Shown here one piece after another: positions 9,048 through 16,519 of a stretch of 42,346 bases of DNA. This DNA is from Lachnospiraceae bacterium (lineage in GTDB: Bacteria; Bacillota; Clostridia; Lachnospirales; Lachnospiraceae). A model generated the notes under the pieces. The model ran no database searches. It was not told the origin of the DNA and saw nothing but the letters and a program-made list of their open reading frames with translations. Position numbers and translations under genes: made by a program. The stretch lies in assembly GCA_021205755.1 (NCBI GenBank), contig JAJPWX010000074.1:1-42346 (forward strand), given 5' to 3'. Position 1 is the first letter of the stretch, and every line of letters starts with the position of its first letter.

Positions 9048-10001
9048 TTACTTGCACACATTCACCGGCACTCCCACCAGATACGCGTAAACATTCTCAA
9101 ACACGATCTCGGCGCGCCGCAGCATCGCTTCCTCGGAAATAAACGCCTGATGCGGGGTCAGCAGGGTATGTTTCGCATGGAGAAGCGGATAGTCCGCCGG
9201 AAGCGGCGGCTCCATATCGAACACGTCCACACAGGCATATCCCAGCCGATCTTCATTCAAAGCCTCTGCCAGCGCGGCATTGTCCACGATCGGGCCGCGG
9301 GCGCAGTTGATAAAAATCGTGTCCGGCCGCATCAGCGCAATGCGCTCTTTTGACAGGAAGCCCCGGGTCTGCTCGTTCAGCGGCAGGTTCAGCGACACAA
9401 TATCACTCGCAGAGAGTACTTCCTCCAGTGACTTGTATTCGATGCCGAGCGCTTTCGCTTCCTCACTCTCACTGCGATTATAAGCAATCACCTTCGCCCC
9501 AAAAGCCAGAAAAAGCTTCGCGGTTCTCAGACCAATCTTCCCCAAGCCGATAATACCGACGGTCTTCCCGCAGATCTCACGGCCGCCAATCCCAACGCTG
9601 GTTCCTCCCTCACGCACGACGGTATCCGCCTTCACCACGTTCCGCAGCGCGTCAACCGCCATACCGATAATCAGCTCCGCCACGGTCTGGTTCGAATAGC
9701 CCGCCGCATTGCAAATCATTACGCCGCGCTCCCGGCAGACATCCACCGCCACATGATCAATACCGGTAAACGCAACGGATAGCATTTTCAGCGAATCCGC
9801 GCTCTCTACTACCTCCGCCGGATAAGGATTGTTCGCAATCATGACAATTTCACAGCCTGCACTCCGCGCAGCCAGTTCCTGCGGATCTGTCGTCTTCGTA
9901 TCGTAATAAACAAACTCATGCCCCAAACCCGTCAGTTTTTTCGAATGCGCCTCAATCACGGCTGCCGGTACACCGATTGGCTCTAATAATGCAATTTTCA
10001 T
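9048..10001 (-). CDS. D-isomer-specific 2-hydroxyacid dehydrogenase (NAD-dependent)
   Basis: A cytosolic NAD(P)-dependent dehydrogenase of the D-2-hydroxyacid family, interconverting a 2-keto acid and its D-hydroxy acid; the substrate is not decided by sequence. The Rossmann motif GIIGLGKIGLRTAKLF is present. The catalytic residues follow in order: Arg in NCARGPIVD, Glu in DVFDMEPP and His in LTPHQAF. The start at 10,001 is chosen because GAGGTG lies 7 nt upstream; the longer frame to 10,022 overlaps that RBS. It is divergent from the XRE regulator gene at 10,255, with repeats in the shared intergenic region. Confidence 0.85.
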   Translation of the reverse strand: MKIALLEPIGVPAAVIEAHSKKLTGLGHEFVYYDTKTTDPQELAARSAGCEIVMIANNPYPAEVVESADSLKMLSVAFTGIDHVAVDVCRERGVMICNAAGYSNQTVAELIIGMAVDALRNVVKADTVVREGGTSVGIGGREICGKTVGIIGLGKIGLRTAKLFLAFGAKVIAYNRSESEEAKALGIEYKSLEEVLSASDIVSLNLPLNEQTRGFLSKERIALMRPDTIFINCARGPIVDNAALAEALNEDRLGYACVDVFDMEPPLPADYPLLHAKHTLLTPHQAFISEEAMLRRAEIVFENVYAYLVGVPVNVCK

Positions 10002-10087
10002 CTTTCCCACCTCATATGTCAAAATGCGGCCTTCTGTCCGCTCATGTACGAATTATACTATTTCCGTTCTGAAAAGTCATCCGTTTT

Positions 10088-10141
10088 TTTATCGCAAAAA
10101 ATTTAAGTGCAAACGTACATCCGCATTTTATCGCAATAAAT
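10088..10141. repeat. direct repeat in the intergenic region upstream of the XRE gene
   Basis: TTTATCGCAA followed by an A/T-rich AAAT occurs at 10,088-10,102 and again at 10,127-10,141, 39 bp apart (close to four helical turns). The repeat lies between a dehydrogenase gene (-) and a small XRE regulator (+), so it may be an operator. The rest of the 10,002-10,254 interval holds no gene. Confidence 0.4.
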
Positions 10142-10254
10142 CAAATCAGCTTCGAAGCATAAAATATTCATGCAATCGCACTGTATAAAATTGTTTATGT
10201 TTCTCCCATTCAGAATTAAACTATAGACAATTCAACAAAGGAGGAAATACTACT

Positions 10255-10497
10255 ATGGCAGCAGTGTCAGAAAAAAGGAAAAAACAGTATCGTCAGCTTG
10301 GTCTGACCATTGCGTACTATCGAAAGATGAATGGAATGACGCAAATGCAGCTCGCAGAGGCGATCAATGTGAGCCGCACCCATCTGAGCAATATTGAGGC
10401 GCCCAATATGCCAACCTCGGTTTCTCTTGAGCTCTTGTTCGACATCTCTGACGTTCTGGAAATCCCCATTGCAAAGCTGTTTGAGTTCAGAGAGTGA
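10255..10497 (+). CDS. small XRE/Cro-CI family DNA-binding regulator
   Basis: This 80-residue protein is almost entirely one helix-turn-helix domain. The recognition region is MTQMQLAEAINVSRTHLSNIEA, with a C-terminal FDISDVLEIPIAKLF typical of Cro/CI-like proteins. The RBS AAAGGAGGAAATA precedes the ATG. It stands alone on the plus strand between two minus-strand D-2-hydroxyacid dehydrogenase genes and ends at a strong bidirectional terminator. It may regulate the divergent dehydrogenase. No effector domain is present. Confidence 0.75.
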   Translation: MAAVSEKRKKQYRQLGLTIAYYRKMNGMTQMQLAEAINVSRTHLSNIEAPNMPTSVSLELLFDISDVLEIPIAKLFEFRE

Positions 10498-10520
10498 TTC
10501 CTGTACCCTGATTTAGAAAG

Positions 10521-10566
10521 AAAAAGGCAGGTCTGCACGCAAATCAATGCAGACCTGCCCTTTTTA
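10521..10566. terminator. bidirectional terminator with perfect 12-bp stem
   Basis: GGCAGGTCTGCA (10526-10537) pairs perfectly with TGCAGACCTGCC (10548-10559) around a 10-nt loop. It is flanked by A5 on the left and T5 on the right. It serves the XRE gene (+) and the convergent dehydrogenase gene (-). Confidence 0.88.
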
Positions 10567-10578
10567 TATCAATCCGCT

Positions 10579-11571
10579 TCACAATAACTCATTTGGTCCT
10601 TTTTCACCCTTCGCGAAATACAGCGCATTTTCCATCGTCGTCTCGCTGATGGCCTGCATGGCTTCCTCTGTGAAAAATCCCTGGTGGGAGGTCACAACCA
10701 CATTTGGGAAGGACAGCAGCCGCGCCACGGTCGAATGCGGCATAATCTCCTCCGACAAATCCTCGTAGACGGAACCATTTTCCTCCTCATATACATCCAG
10801 ACCAACCGCAAAAAACTTGTTCTCGCGGATCCCGCGAACCAGATCGTCCGTTTTGATCAGACCGCCGCGGGAGGTATTGACAAGAATCACGCCATCCTTC
10901 ATCTGTCCGATGGTATCAATATTGATCATGTGATGGGTCTCCGGTGTCAGCGGACAGTGCAGGGAAATCAGATCCGATCTCTCAAACAGTTCCGTCAGCT
11001 CCACATACTCCACAAAATCCAGACTCTTGTTCGGATACATATCATACGCAATCACTTTCATTCCAAAGCCCTGGCAGATGCGCGCCATCGCGGCTCCGAT
11101 CCGGCCCGTGCCGACGATTCCCGCTGTGCGGCCATAAAATGATACGCCCAAAAGCCCATTCAGACTGTAATTATTTTCCCGCACCTTGATATACGCCTTA
11201 TGCAGATGCCGGTTCGCAGTCAGAGCAAGCGCCATCGCGTGCTCCGCCACAGATTCCGGCGAATAGCCCGGCACATGCGCGACGCGGATTCCATATTTTT
11301 TCGCCGTCTCCAGATCCACGTTGTTGTATCCTGCGCAGCGCATCAGGATCAGCTTCACCCCGCACTCATTCAGCAGCTCAATGGTCTGTGTACCGACATC
11401 CATATTCACAAACGCGCAGACCGCGTCATACCCTTTCGCCAGCGCAGCCGTATTCGGCGTCAGCTCCGCCTCAATAAATTTCACTTCAATCCCCGCATAC
11501 TTTTCCTCTTCCAGACATGGGAGCAAATAAGTCTTATCATAGCTTTTTGTTCCAAAGAATAGTATTTTCAT
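10579..11571 (-). CDS. D-lactate dehydrogenase-like 2-hydroxyacid dehydrogenase
   Basis: This probably reduces pyruvate to D-lactate with NADH, or acts on a close relative. The protein follows the D-LDH pattern: MKILFFGTKSYDK start, AGYNNVDLETAKKYGI, the NAD-binding GIVGTGRIGAAMA, catalytic Arg in NTSRGGLI, Glu in GLDVYEEENG and His in VTSHQGFFTEEA. At 330 residues it matches D-LDH length. AGGAGG lies 9 nt before the ATG. It is the gene immediately downstream of the sigK 3' half on the same strand. It is only distantly similar to the other dehydrogenase at 9,048. Confidence 0.85.
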   Translation of the reverse strand: MKILFFGTKSYDKTYLLPCLEEEKYAGIEVKFIEAELTPNTAALAKGYDAVCAFVNMDVGTQTIELLNECGVKLILMRCAGYNNVDLETAKKYGIRVAHVPGYSPESVAEHAMALALTANRHLHKAYIKVRENNYSLNGLLGVSFYGRTAGIVGTGRIGAAMARICQGFGMKVIAYDMYPNKSLDFVEYVELTELFERSDLISLHCPLTPETHHMINIDTIGQMKDGVILVNTSRGGLIKTDDLVRGIRENKFFAVGLDVYEEENGSVYEDLSEEIMPHSTVARLLSFPNVVVTSHQGFFTEEAMQAISETTMENALYFAKGEKGPNELL

Positions 11572-11693
11572 CCTGCAGCCTCCTCAAGTTTTTTCTAATA
11601 GCAAGAATCTTTCCGCTACTGAACGTACCTTATTTTTCCCATTTTGTCCAGTCTTTATCTACCCTTTTACACAAATTTTACCGGATTCTGTGG

Positions 11694-12053
11694 TTACATA
11701 TCCATCTCGCTCCGCATTTTTTCCAGCGCCCTTTTTTCCAGTCTGGACACATAGGAGCGGCTGATTCCAAGCAGTCCGGCAATCTCCCGCTGGGTCAGCT
11801 CCTTCTGCCCATTCAGCCCGTAGCGCCCGGCAATCACCTGCCTTTCCCTCTCGTCCAAGACACTGCCCATACATTCCCGCATCCTGCGTATATCCTTTTG
11901 TATCTCCAGATTCTCCACCACATCCACCGGCTCGCTCTCCAGCACATCCATCAGGCGAAGATCACGGCCTTCCTGGTCAGTACCGATCTTTTCGTACATA
12001 GAGACCTCATGATTCAGCTTCTTGCGGGAACGAAGCATCATCAAAAGCTCATT
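11694..12053 (-). pseudogene. sigK: sigma-K (mother-cell sporulation sigma factor), 3' half only; gene interrupted by the element
   Basis: Sigma-K directs late mother-cell transcription during sporulation. Only the C-terminal part is present. It starts at Asn-Glu-Leu-Leu-Met-Met-Leu-Arg, continues with EKIGTDQEGRDLRLMDVLE (region 3) and ends with region 4: LDERERQVIAGRYGLN and TQREIAGLLGISRSYVSRLEKRA. Regions 1.2-2.4 are missing, and I find no other half in the window. The break falls at the AAT-GAG codons, the same place where the Bacillus subtilis skin element interrupts sigK (AATGA core, from memory). The frame is open to 12,152, but codons above 12,053 belong to the element. It has no start of its own, so it is expected to be expressed only after excision. 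Confidence 0.9.
12049..12053 (-). other. attachment-site core (AATGA) at the sigK/element junction
   Basis: On the minus strand GCA-AATGA-GCTTTTGATG marks the boundary. Sequence to the left encodes sigma-K; sequence to the right encodes the tail of the recombinase. TGA, the recombinase stop, is part of the core. The second copy of the core should lie beyond the right edge, after the sigK 5' half. Confidence 0.65.
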
Positions 12054-14055
12054 TGCTATCGTCCCCCCGACGCGTTTTTGGAGACAGATCGGCTGATTCA
12101 TGTCCTGCATCGTTTTCGATGCAGGACGCAGGCCACGTCTCGTGCGAAGCACGATTATTAATGACGTGGCTCTCTATCCCCTCATCTCCGGAATTAGTAC
12201 CCGATAAGCTGTCTGAAGCATCCGTTTCGTCCTCATAATCCACATCAGAAAACCGTTCCAGTTTTTCTGATGCATCCGTGCCGCCATCCGTTGTCTGATC
12301 CAGGCCGGTGATTTCCGGATACTCAATCTCATCAGCGCCCGCCAAATGCGAAGCATTTCTTTCCATGCGGGCGCGTTCTGCCGCCGAACGGCAGTGAGGG
12401 GGCGCTTCCATCTCGGAAGCACCGAATAAAATCATGTGAGCATTTGTACCATCCCAGACCACACGCCGCACAAGAGTACGGATTGCCGCCCGCTTCTGCT
12501 CCACCGACATTTCATCAATGCCTGATTTGAAAGAAGATAACAGCTGACGCAATACATCAAACTCAATATCACTGAGCGCGTGTCCGGCGGTCAGATCTTC
12601 CAGTTCATGCATGCGGGAATCCAGCTCCTTACATTCACGGCTCAACTGCTCAATCCGCTTCACCACAGCGCTTCTGGCTGTTGCATCGCTTACTTCTGCC
12701 AGCGAATCTACGAGCGCCTCCATCTTCTTTTGGGCAGTGCTCCTGTCCTGCTGAAGGGACGCAAGCCGTTCCTCATAATCCGTGCGGTCACCCATGTAAA
12801 AGCTTCGGCTCTGCTCAAGCTGTTTCATAAAGGTTCCCTGATCGTCCTCCAGCAGCTTAATCTGCTCTATGATTGCAGCATCCAGTGTGTTTCCATTCGC
12901 ATTCTTTTGATTGCAAATGCTGCCGCCGCTTCGCTCTTTCATTTTGCAGATATAGGTGTAAACCGGCTTTCCATCCAGACTTCTGCGCCGGTCAAGCTTC
13001 GGGTACATACGGCTGCCGCAGCTGCAGTACAGCAATCCGGTCAGCAAAGCCTCATTGCTGCGCGGTTTGCGATAGGATTTCGATTTGTTCCTCTCCAGTG
13101 ACTCCTGTACCCGTACCCATACCTTTCCGGGGATGATGCCGGGATGCAGGCCAACTGATACAATCCACTCATTTAATGGACGCAGAATCGTCGTTTTTCC
13201 CTTTTCCTGATCGGTACGGTTGTAAGCCATAATCCCATGAACGCCATCAAAATCTTCTTTTCCGGAAAACAGCTCCGACTTAGCATTCACAAAGTAATCA
13301 TACATCTCCTGATCCGCGATTGCATAGACAGGGTTCTGCAGAATCGACTTGATGGAAAAGCGGGTAAAGGTCTTATTATTTTTGGTTTTGTATCCCTGAT
13401 TCAGCAGTTCCGTCTCCGTAAGCGTCAGGGAATCCGTCTCCACATACTTGTCAAAAATCAGCCTGATCACTTCCGCTTCCTCCGGAATCAGCTTCAGCTT
13501 GCAGGCTTTTTTAGTTTTCCCATCAATATTAACGCTTTTTACTGCTTCTGAGGAATAGCCGGTCGGCGTTGTTCCGCCCAGCCAACGGCCTGTCTTTGCA
13601 AGCTCGTGCATATTATCCCGAATCCGTTCTGCAATCGTCTCCCGTTCCAGCTGCGAAAAAACAGAAGCAATATACATCATGGCCCGCCCCATAGGTGTAC
13701 CGGTATCAAACTGCTCTTTGATGGAAACAAACGCAATGTCCAATCGAGCCAGCTCCTCGATCAAACCGGCAAAGCCCCCAATGTTACGGCTGATTCGGTC
13801 AAGGCGATAGACAACGATTGCTTTGAACTTACGCTTTCTCGCCGCAGCCATCATTTTTTTATAATCCGGGCGATTCAGGTTCCCGCCCGAAAAACCTTCA
13901 TCTTCATAAATCACTACGTGTTCCAGCGCTTCTGTCCCATAGTGTATCTGAATATACTCCTTACAAAGCTCTACCTGATTGCCGATGCTCTCGCCTTTTT
14001 CCGTAAATCTTGATTTGCGGGAATAGATGGCAATGCAGTCCTCATTCATTTGCAT
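12049..14055 (-). CDS. large serine recombinase, SpoIVCA/skin type
   Basis: A site-specific integrase/excisionase expected to insert and remove the element at sigK. The N-terminal resolvase domain has the nucleophile Ser12 in IYSRKSRF, then EDEGFSGGNLNRPDYKKM and YRLDRISRN. A recombinase domain follows, then a zinc ribbon (LLYCSCGSRM, later YICKMKERSGGSICNQKN), a long coiled coil and an RRVVWDG end typical of the family. The start at 14,055 is chosen from GGAGG 7 nt upstream; the frame is open to 14,175. At 668 residues it is longer than SpoIVCA because of a ~115-residue acidic, low-complexity tail. The stop codon lies in the att core. The gene is the leftmost in the element. Confidence 0.92.
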   Translation of the reverse strand: MQMNEDCIAIYSRKSRFTEKGESIGNQVELCKEYIQIHYGTEALEHVVIYEDEGFSGGNLNRPDYKKMMAAARKRKFKAIVVYRLDRISRNIGGFAGLIEELARLDIAFVSIKEQFDTGTPMGRAMMYIASVFSQLERETIAERIRDNMHELAKTGRWLGGTTPTGYSSEAVKSVNIDGKTKKACKLKLIPEEAEVIRLIFDKYVETDSLTLTETELLNQGYKTKNNKTFTRFSIKSILQNPVYAIADQEMYDYFVNAKSELFSGKEDFDGVHGIMAYNRTDQEKGKTTILRPLNEWIVSVGLHPGIIPGKVWVRVQESLERNKSKSYRKPRSNEALLTGLLYCSCGSRMYPKLDRRRSLDGKPVYTYICKMKERSGGSICNQKNANGNTLDAAIIEQIKLLEDDQGTFMKQLEQSRSFYMGDRTDYEERLASLQQDRSTAQKKMEALVDSLAEVSDATARSAVVKRIEQLSRECKELDSRMHELEDLTAGHALSDIEFDVLRQLLSSFKSGIDEMSVEQKRAAIRTLVRRVVWDGTNAHMILFGASEMEAPPHCRSAAERARMERNASHLAGADEIEYPEITGLDQTTDGGTDASEKLERFSDVDYEDETDASDSLSGTNSGDEGIESHVINNRASHETWPASCIENDAGHESADLSPKTRRGDDSK
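12102..12374. repeat. cluster of inverted repeats inside the recombinase 3' end
   Basis: Four structures lie within 270 bp. GTCCTGCATCG pairs with CGATGCAGGAC (12102-12127). GCCACGTC/GACGTGGC enclose TCGTGC-GAA-GCACGA (12132-12170). CATCAGAAAA pairs with TTTTCTGATG (12243-12272). GCGCCCGC/GCGGGCGC enclose AAATGC-GAA-GCATTT (12335-12374). The second and fourth share one layout: 8-bp outer stem, 6-bp inner stem with GAA loop, then 8 unpaired bases. They encode the low-complexity tail next to the att core. Confidence 0.75.
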
Positions 14056-14129
14056 TCTGAATCCTCCTCCCGATATCTTTACGATATATGTACCAGTTCG
14101 ATAATAACATAGAATCGTGTCAGTGGGAA

Positions 14130-14173
14130 GACCAAAACAGAAAATTTTGGTCTGGGTCAAATTGACCCAGACC
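14130..14173. promoter_or_regulatory. two overlapping palindromes upstream of the recombinase gene
   Basis: GACCAAAA/TTTTGGTC (14130-14137 and 14145-14152) overlaps a perfect palindrome: GGTCTGGGTCAA (14149-14160), one centre base, then TTGACCCAGACC (14162-14173). The shared GGTC means only one hairpin can form at a time. They lie 75-118 bp before the recombinase ATG and may be operators or a leader switch. The rest of 14056-14273 holds no gene. Confidence 0.5.
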
Positions 14174-14273
14174 ATTGACGCCCTGAATTTGGTAAAGGTT
14201 CAAAATGAGCGTTTACCAGAATAATTGCATGAGTGAATCTTCACATCTTTTATTTGTGAACCGGAAGCGCAAT

Positions 14274-16205
14274 TCATTTCATCTTCACATTTGGAAACAG
14301 CCCTGCATCCGTATGTGGTAAAAAGCAGCTTGCTACAAATTCGTCCATATAAGTCGGCTCATTGCTGAGCTCAAGGTATGTCATATTATGCGCCACCTCA
14401 GACACCTTCGTCTCGGCCTCGTTTGAGAGCAGAATTGCATAAGCACCGGACAGGGAAGAATTGCCAATATAAGTGAATTTCTCCATATCGATGTCCGGAA
14501 ACATGCCGATGGAAACGGCATTGCGCATATTGATGCCGCTGCCAATGCCGCCCGCCACATAGACGCGGTCTATCATGGACACATCAAAGTCCAGAGACTG
14601 CAGCATCACGCGGATGGCTGAAAAAATGGCTCCCTTTGCGCGAATAAAGCTGTCGATATCAACCTCTGTAATCTCAATGTCCTTGACAGAAGCTGCGTTT
14701 TCTTTGTATTCCAGCACATAGCTTCCCATGCCGTACTGGTCGCAGCGAATGCGCGATCCTTCGCGGATGAACTTCCCCTTTGGGCTGATGATGCCGCAGC
14801 GGAACAGCTCGCTGATCACATCAATGATACCGGATCCGCACAGACCAACCGGCTTCTGCCCCTCATCTCCGACTATGGTAAAGGTCGGCTCCATGGTGTC
14901 CTTATCGATCACACACGCCTCAATCGCGCCGTTCATCGCACGCATACCGCAGCTGATATCGCCGCCCTCAAAAGCAGGACCCGCGGAGCAGGCACAGCTC
15001 ATCATGAAATCCGAGTTGCCAAAGACCAGCTCCCCATTCGTGCCAAGATCAATAAAGAGGGACATCTCCTCCCGGTTCCAGATGGTGCTGGAAAGTGTAC
15101 CGGCTGTGATGTCGCCGCCCACGTAGCTGCCGATATTCGGTGCGAGGATCACGCGGGCATGCTCATACAGATCCAGACCAAGATCGCGCGCAAAGACCGA
15201 ATTCGTTTCAAAAAAGCTTGGTATAAACGGTTCCATTCGAACCGGATCTGCGTCCACACCAAGCAGCAAGTGATTCATCGTCGTATTGCCGGCGATACAT
15301 GTGCGGTAGACCTGCTGCGGCGAAATGCCGATCGACCCGCACATCTGACGGATCATCGGGTTCAGCGTTTCTTTGATGATGGCATCTTGCAGCTTTTTGC
15401 GGCCGCCTTCCTTCTGCTGCTCAATAATACGATTAATAACATCCGCGCCATAGCGAATCTGCCCGTTTCCGGAGGAACCTTTCGCAAGGATTTCTCCGGT
15501 TACCATATCAATAATCAGCGCGGATACGGACGTTGTGCCAATATCCACCGCAAGGCCGCAGACCTTTACGTCTTCAGAGGCCGGATAAATATCCAGAACC
15601 TCAGCCTTGTCTGCATCTGCCCTGCGGACAACACAATTTACCGCAAAATTTCCCCTTCTCAACGTCTCCGCAAGCTTTTTTAACACGGCAAAGGTCAGCC
15701 GGATCTTAGAAACTCCGCAGGCAGACCCGACCGCCCGGATCAGCCGTTCATTATCCGGCATGGTGTCATCGAGCGACGGCTCGTCCATCTGTACGGCGAC
15801 AACCTCCAGATCATTATGAAAAGCGATCCCGGCTCCGGCCATATCTTCCCTGGCCTTTTCGAATATCTGTATTTCCTCCGGCGAGCTTAAGTCCGCCACC
15901 TTCATCCGGCTGCGGTACGCAGAAGCGATATCCGGTATCAAGATCTCTGCATCTGCAACGACCTTGCTCACGCAGGCCAGCCTCCACCCTAAAGCGAACT
16001 CCTCATCGGAAATATGGCTGGTCTTTTTGGTGTCCAGTTCCCCTTTGATGAGCTTTACTCTGCATTTTCCGCAGGCCGCGTTTCCATTACACGGCGCATC
16101 GATCGCGACATTCGTCTTTTTTGCCACATCCAGAAGGCTTTCTCCCTCCACCGCGTAGCCGATTTTCCTGCTGCCGTTTTCAAACTGAAAAGTCATCTGA
16201 AACAT
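14274..16205 (-). CDS. corrinoid-protein reductive activase (RACE/RamA-like, 2Fe-2S plus ASKHA)
   Basis: Proteins of this family use ATP to re-reduce inactive Co(II) corrinoid proteins, most often in O-demethylase or methylamine methyltransferase systems. The N-terminal 2Fe-2S ferredoxin domain has C39, C45, C48 and C78 (APCNGNAACGKC...LACVS). The C-terminal DUF4445/ASKHA domain shows VDIGTTSVSALIID, AGNTTMNHLLLG, DLGTNGELVFGN and GPAFEGGDI. The start at 16,205 follows GGAGG at a long 12-nt spacing; the GTG at 16,226 overlaps that site. Length is 643 residues, normal for the family. No corrinoid protein or methyltransferase is encoded in the window. A LysR-type operator and -10 lie upstream. 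Confidence 0.88.
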   Translation of the reverse strand: MFQMTFQFENGSRKIGYAVEGESLLDVAKKTNVAIDAPCNGNAACGKCRVKLIKGELDTKKTSHISDEEFALGWRLACVSKVVADAEILIPDIASAYRSRMKVADLSSPEEIQIFEKAREDMAGAGIAFHNDLEVVAVQMDEPSLDDTMPDNERLIRAVGSACGVSKIRLTFAVLKKLAETLRRGNFAVNCVVRRADADKAEVLDIYPASEDVKVCGLAVDIGTTSVSALIIDMVTGEILAKGSSGNGQIRYGADVINRIIEQQKEGGRKKLQDAIIKETLNPMIRQMCGSIGISPQQVYRTCIAGNTTMNHLLLGVDADPVRMEPFIPSFFETNSVFARDLGLDLYEHARVILAPNIGSYVGGDITAGTLSSTIWNREEMSLFIDLGTNGELVFGNSDFMMSCACSAGPAFEGGDISCGMRAMNGAIEACVIDKDTMEPTFTIVGDEGQKPVGLCGSGIIDVISELFRCGIISPKGKFIREGSRIRCDQYGMGSYVLEYKENAASVKDIEITEVDIDSFIRAKGAIFSAIRVMLQSLDFDVSMIDRVYVAGGIGSGINMRNAVSIGMFPDIDMEKFTYIGNSSLSGAYAILLSNEAETKVSEVAHNMTYLELSNEPTYMDEFVASCFLPHTDAGLFPNVKMK

Positions 16206-16502
16206 CGTACAATTATACCTCCGCACGTTTCTGTCTTAGTCCAAAAAAATGGTTACATTCACAGGTCTCCCCATAACCAACTTACCTTATCTTAGCCACA
16301 TCAGGTGTTACCTGTAACAGCATCCAGCCAATGAAATCGCTGCGCGATGCAGCCAGATGCTTCTTTTTCATCACTATAGCCCAAAATATCAGTTTTATAA
16401 ATCAGAAATCATTTGTTGGTCAACAACCGTTGGTTGTGGTATCGAATTTCCCCAATACTCTTCTGGTCAGTGCGAATGCCAGAATGAACGCAGAAACATC
16501 TG
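16124..16502 (-). repeat. duplicated segment, copy A: activase start, promoter and MATE-tail remnant
   Basis: Two blocks here match 30,979-31,280. Block 1 (16,124-16,205) encodes the first ~27 residues of the activase. Block 2 (about 16,361-16,502) holds the promoter, the LysR operator and the last ~25 codons of a MATE gene. The piece between them has diverged. The 16,206-16,519 interval contains only this promoter and remnant. Confidence 0.8.
16373..16437 (-). promoter_or_regulatory. LysR-type operator and promoter (a), upstream of the activase gene
   Basis: The palindrome ACAACC-N3-GGTTGT occupies 16423-16437. The -10 TATAGT (minus strand) is at 16373-16378, exactly 44 bp away. The -35 region is weak, as expected for an activator-dependent promoter. 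Downstream is the activase at 16,205. Confidence 0.75.
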
Positions 16503-16505
16503 CAA
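16420..16505 (-). pseudogene. remnant of a MATE exporter C-terminus
   Basis: The minus strand encodes ADVSAFILAFALTRRVLGKF-DTTTNGC-stop, almost identical to the last residues of the MATE protein at 31,198-32,562. No start or upstream part of the gene is present. It appears to have come along when the neighbouring promoter was copied. The LysR operator overlaps its last codons. Confidence 0.85.
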
Positions 16506-16519
16506 CAACTGATTCTTGT

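Noticed and set aside
12108-12121. A sequence encoding CIEND in the recombinase tail, resembling sigK around the att site (CIENE).
   Set aside because: It lies in the arm of a perfect 11-bp palindrome and does not continue as sigK on either side, so the likeness is probably chance.
11694-12152. Treating the full 152-codon frame as a complete small sigma factor.
   Set aside because: Codons above 12,053 belong to the recombinase tail, there is no suitable RBS, and regions 1.2-2.4 are absent.
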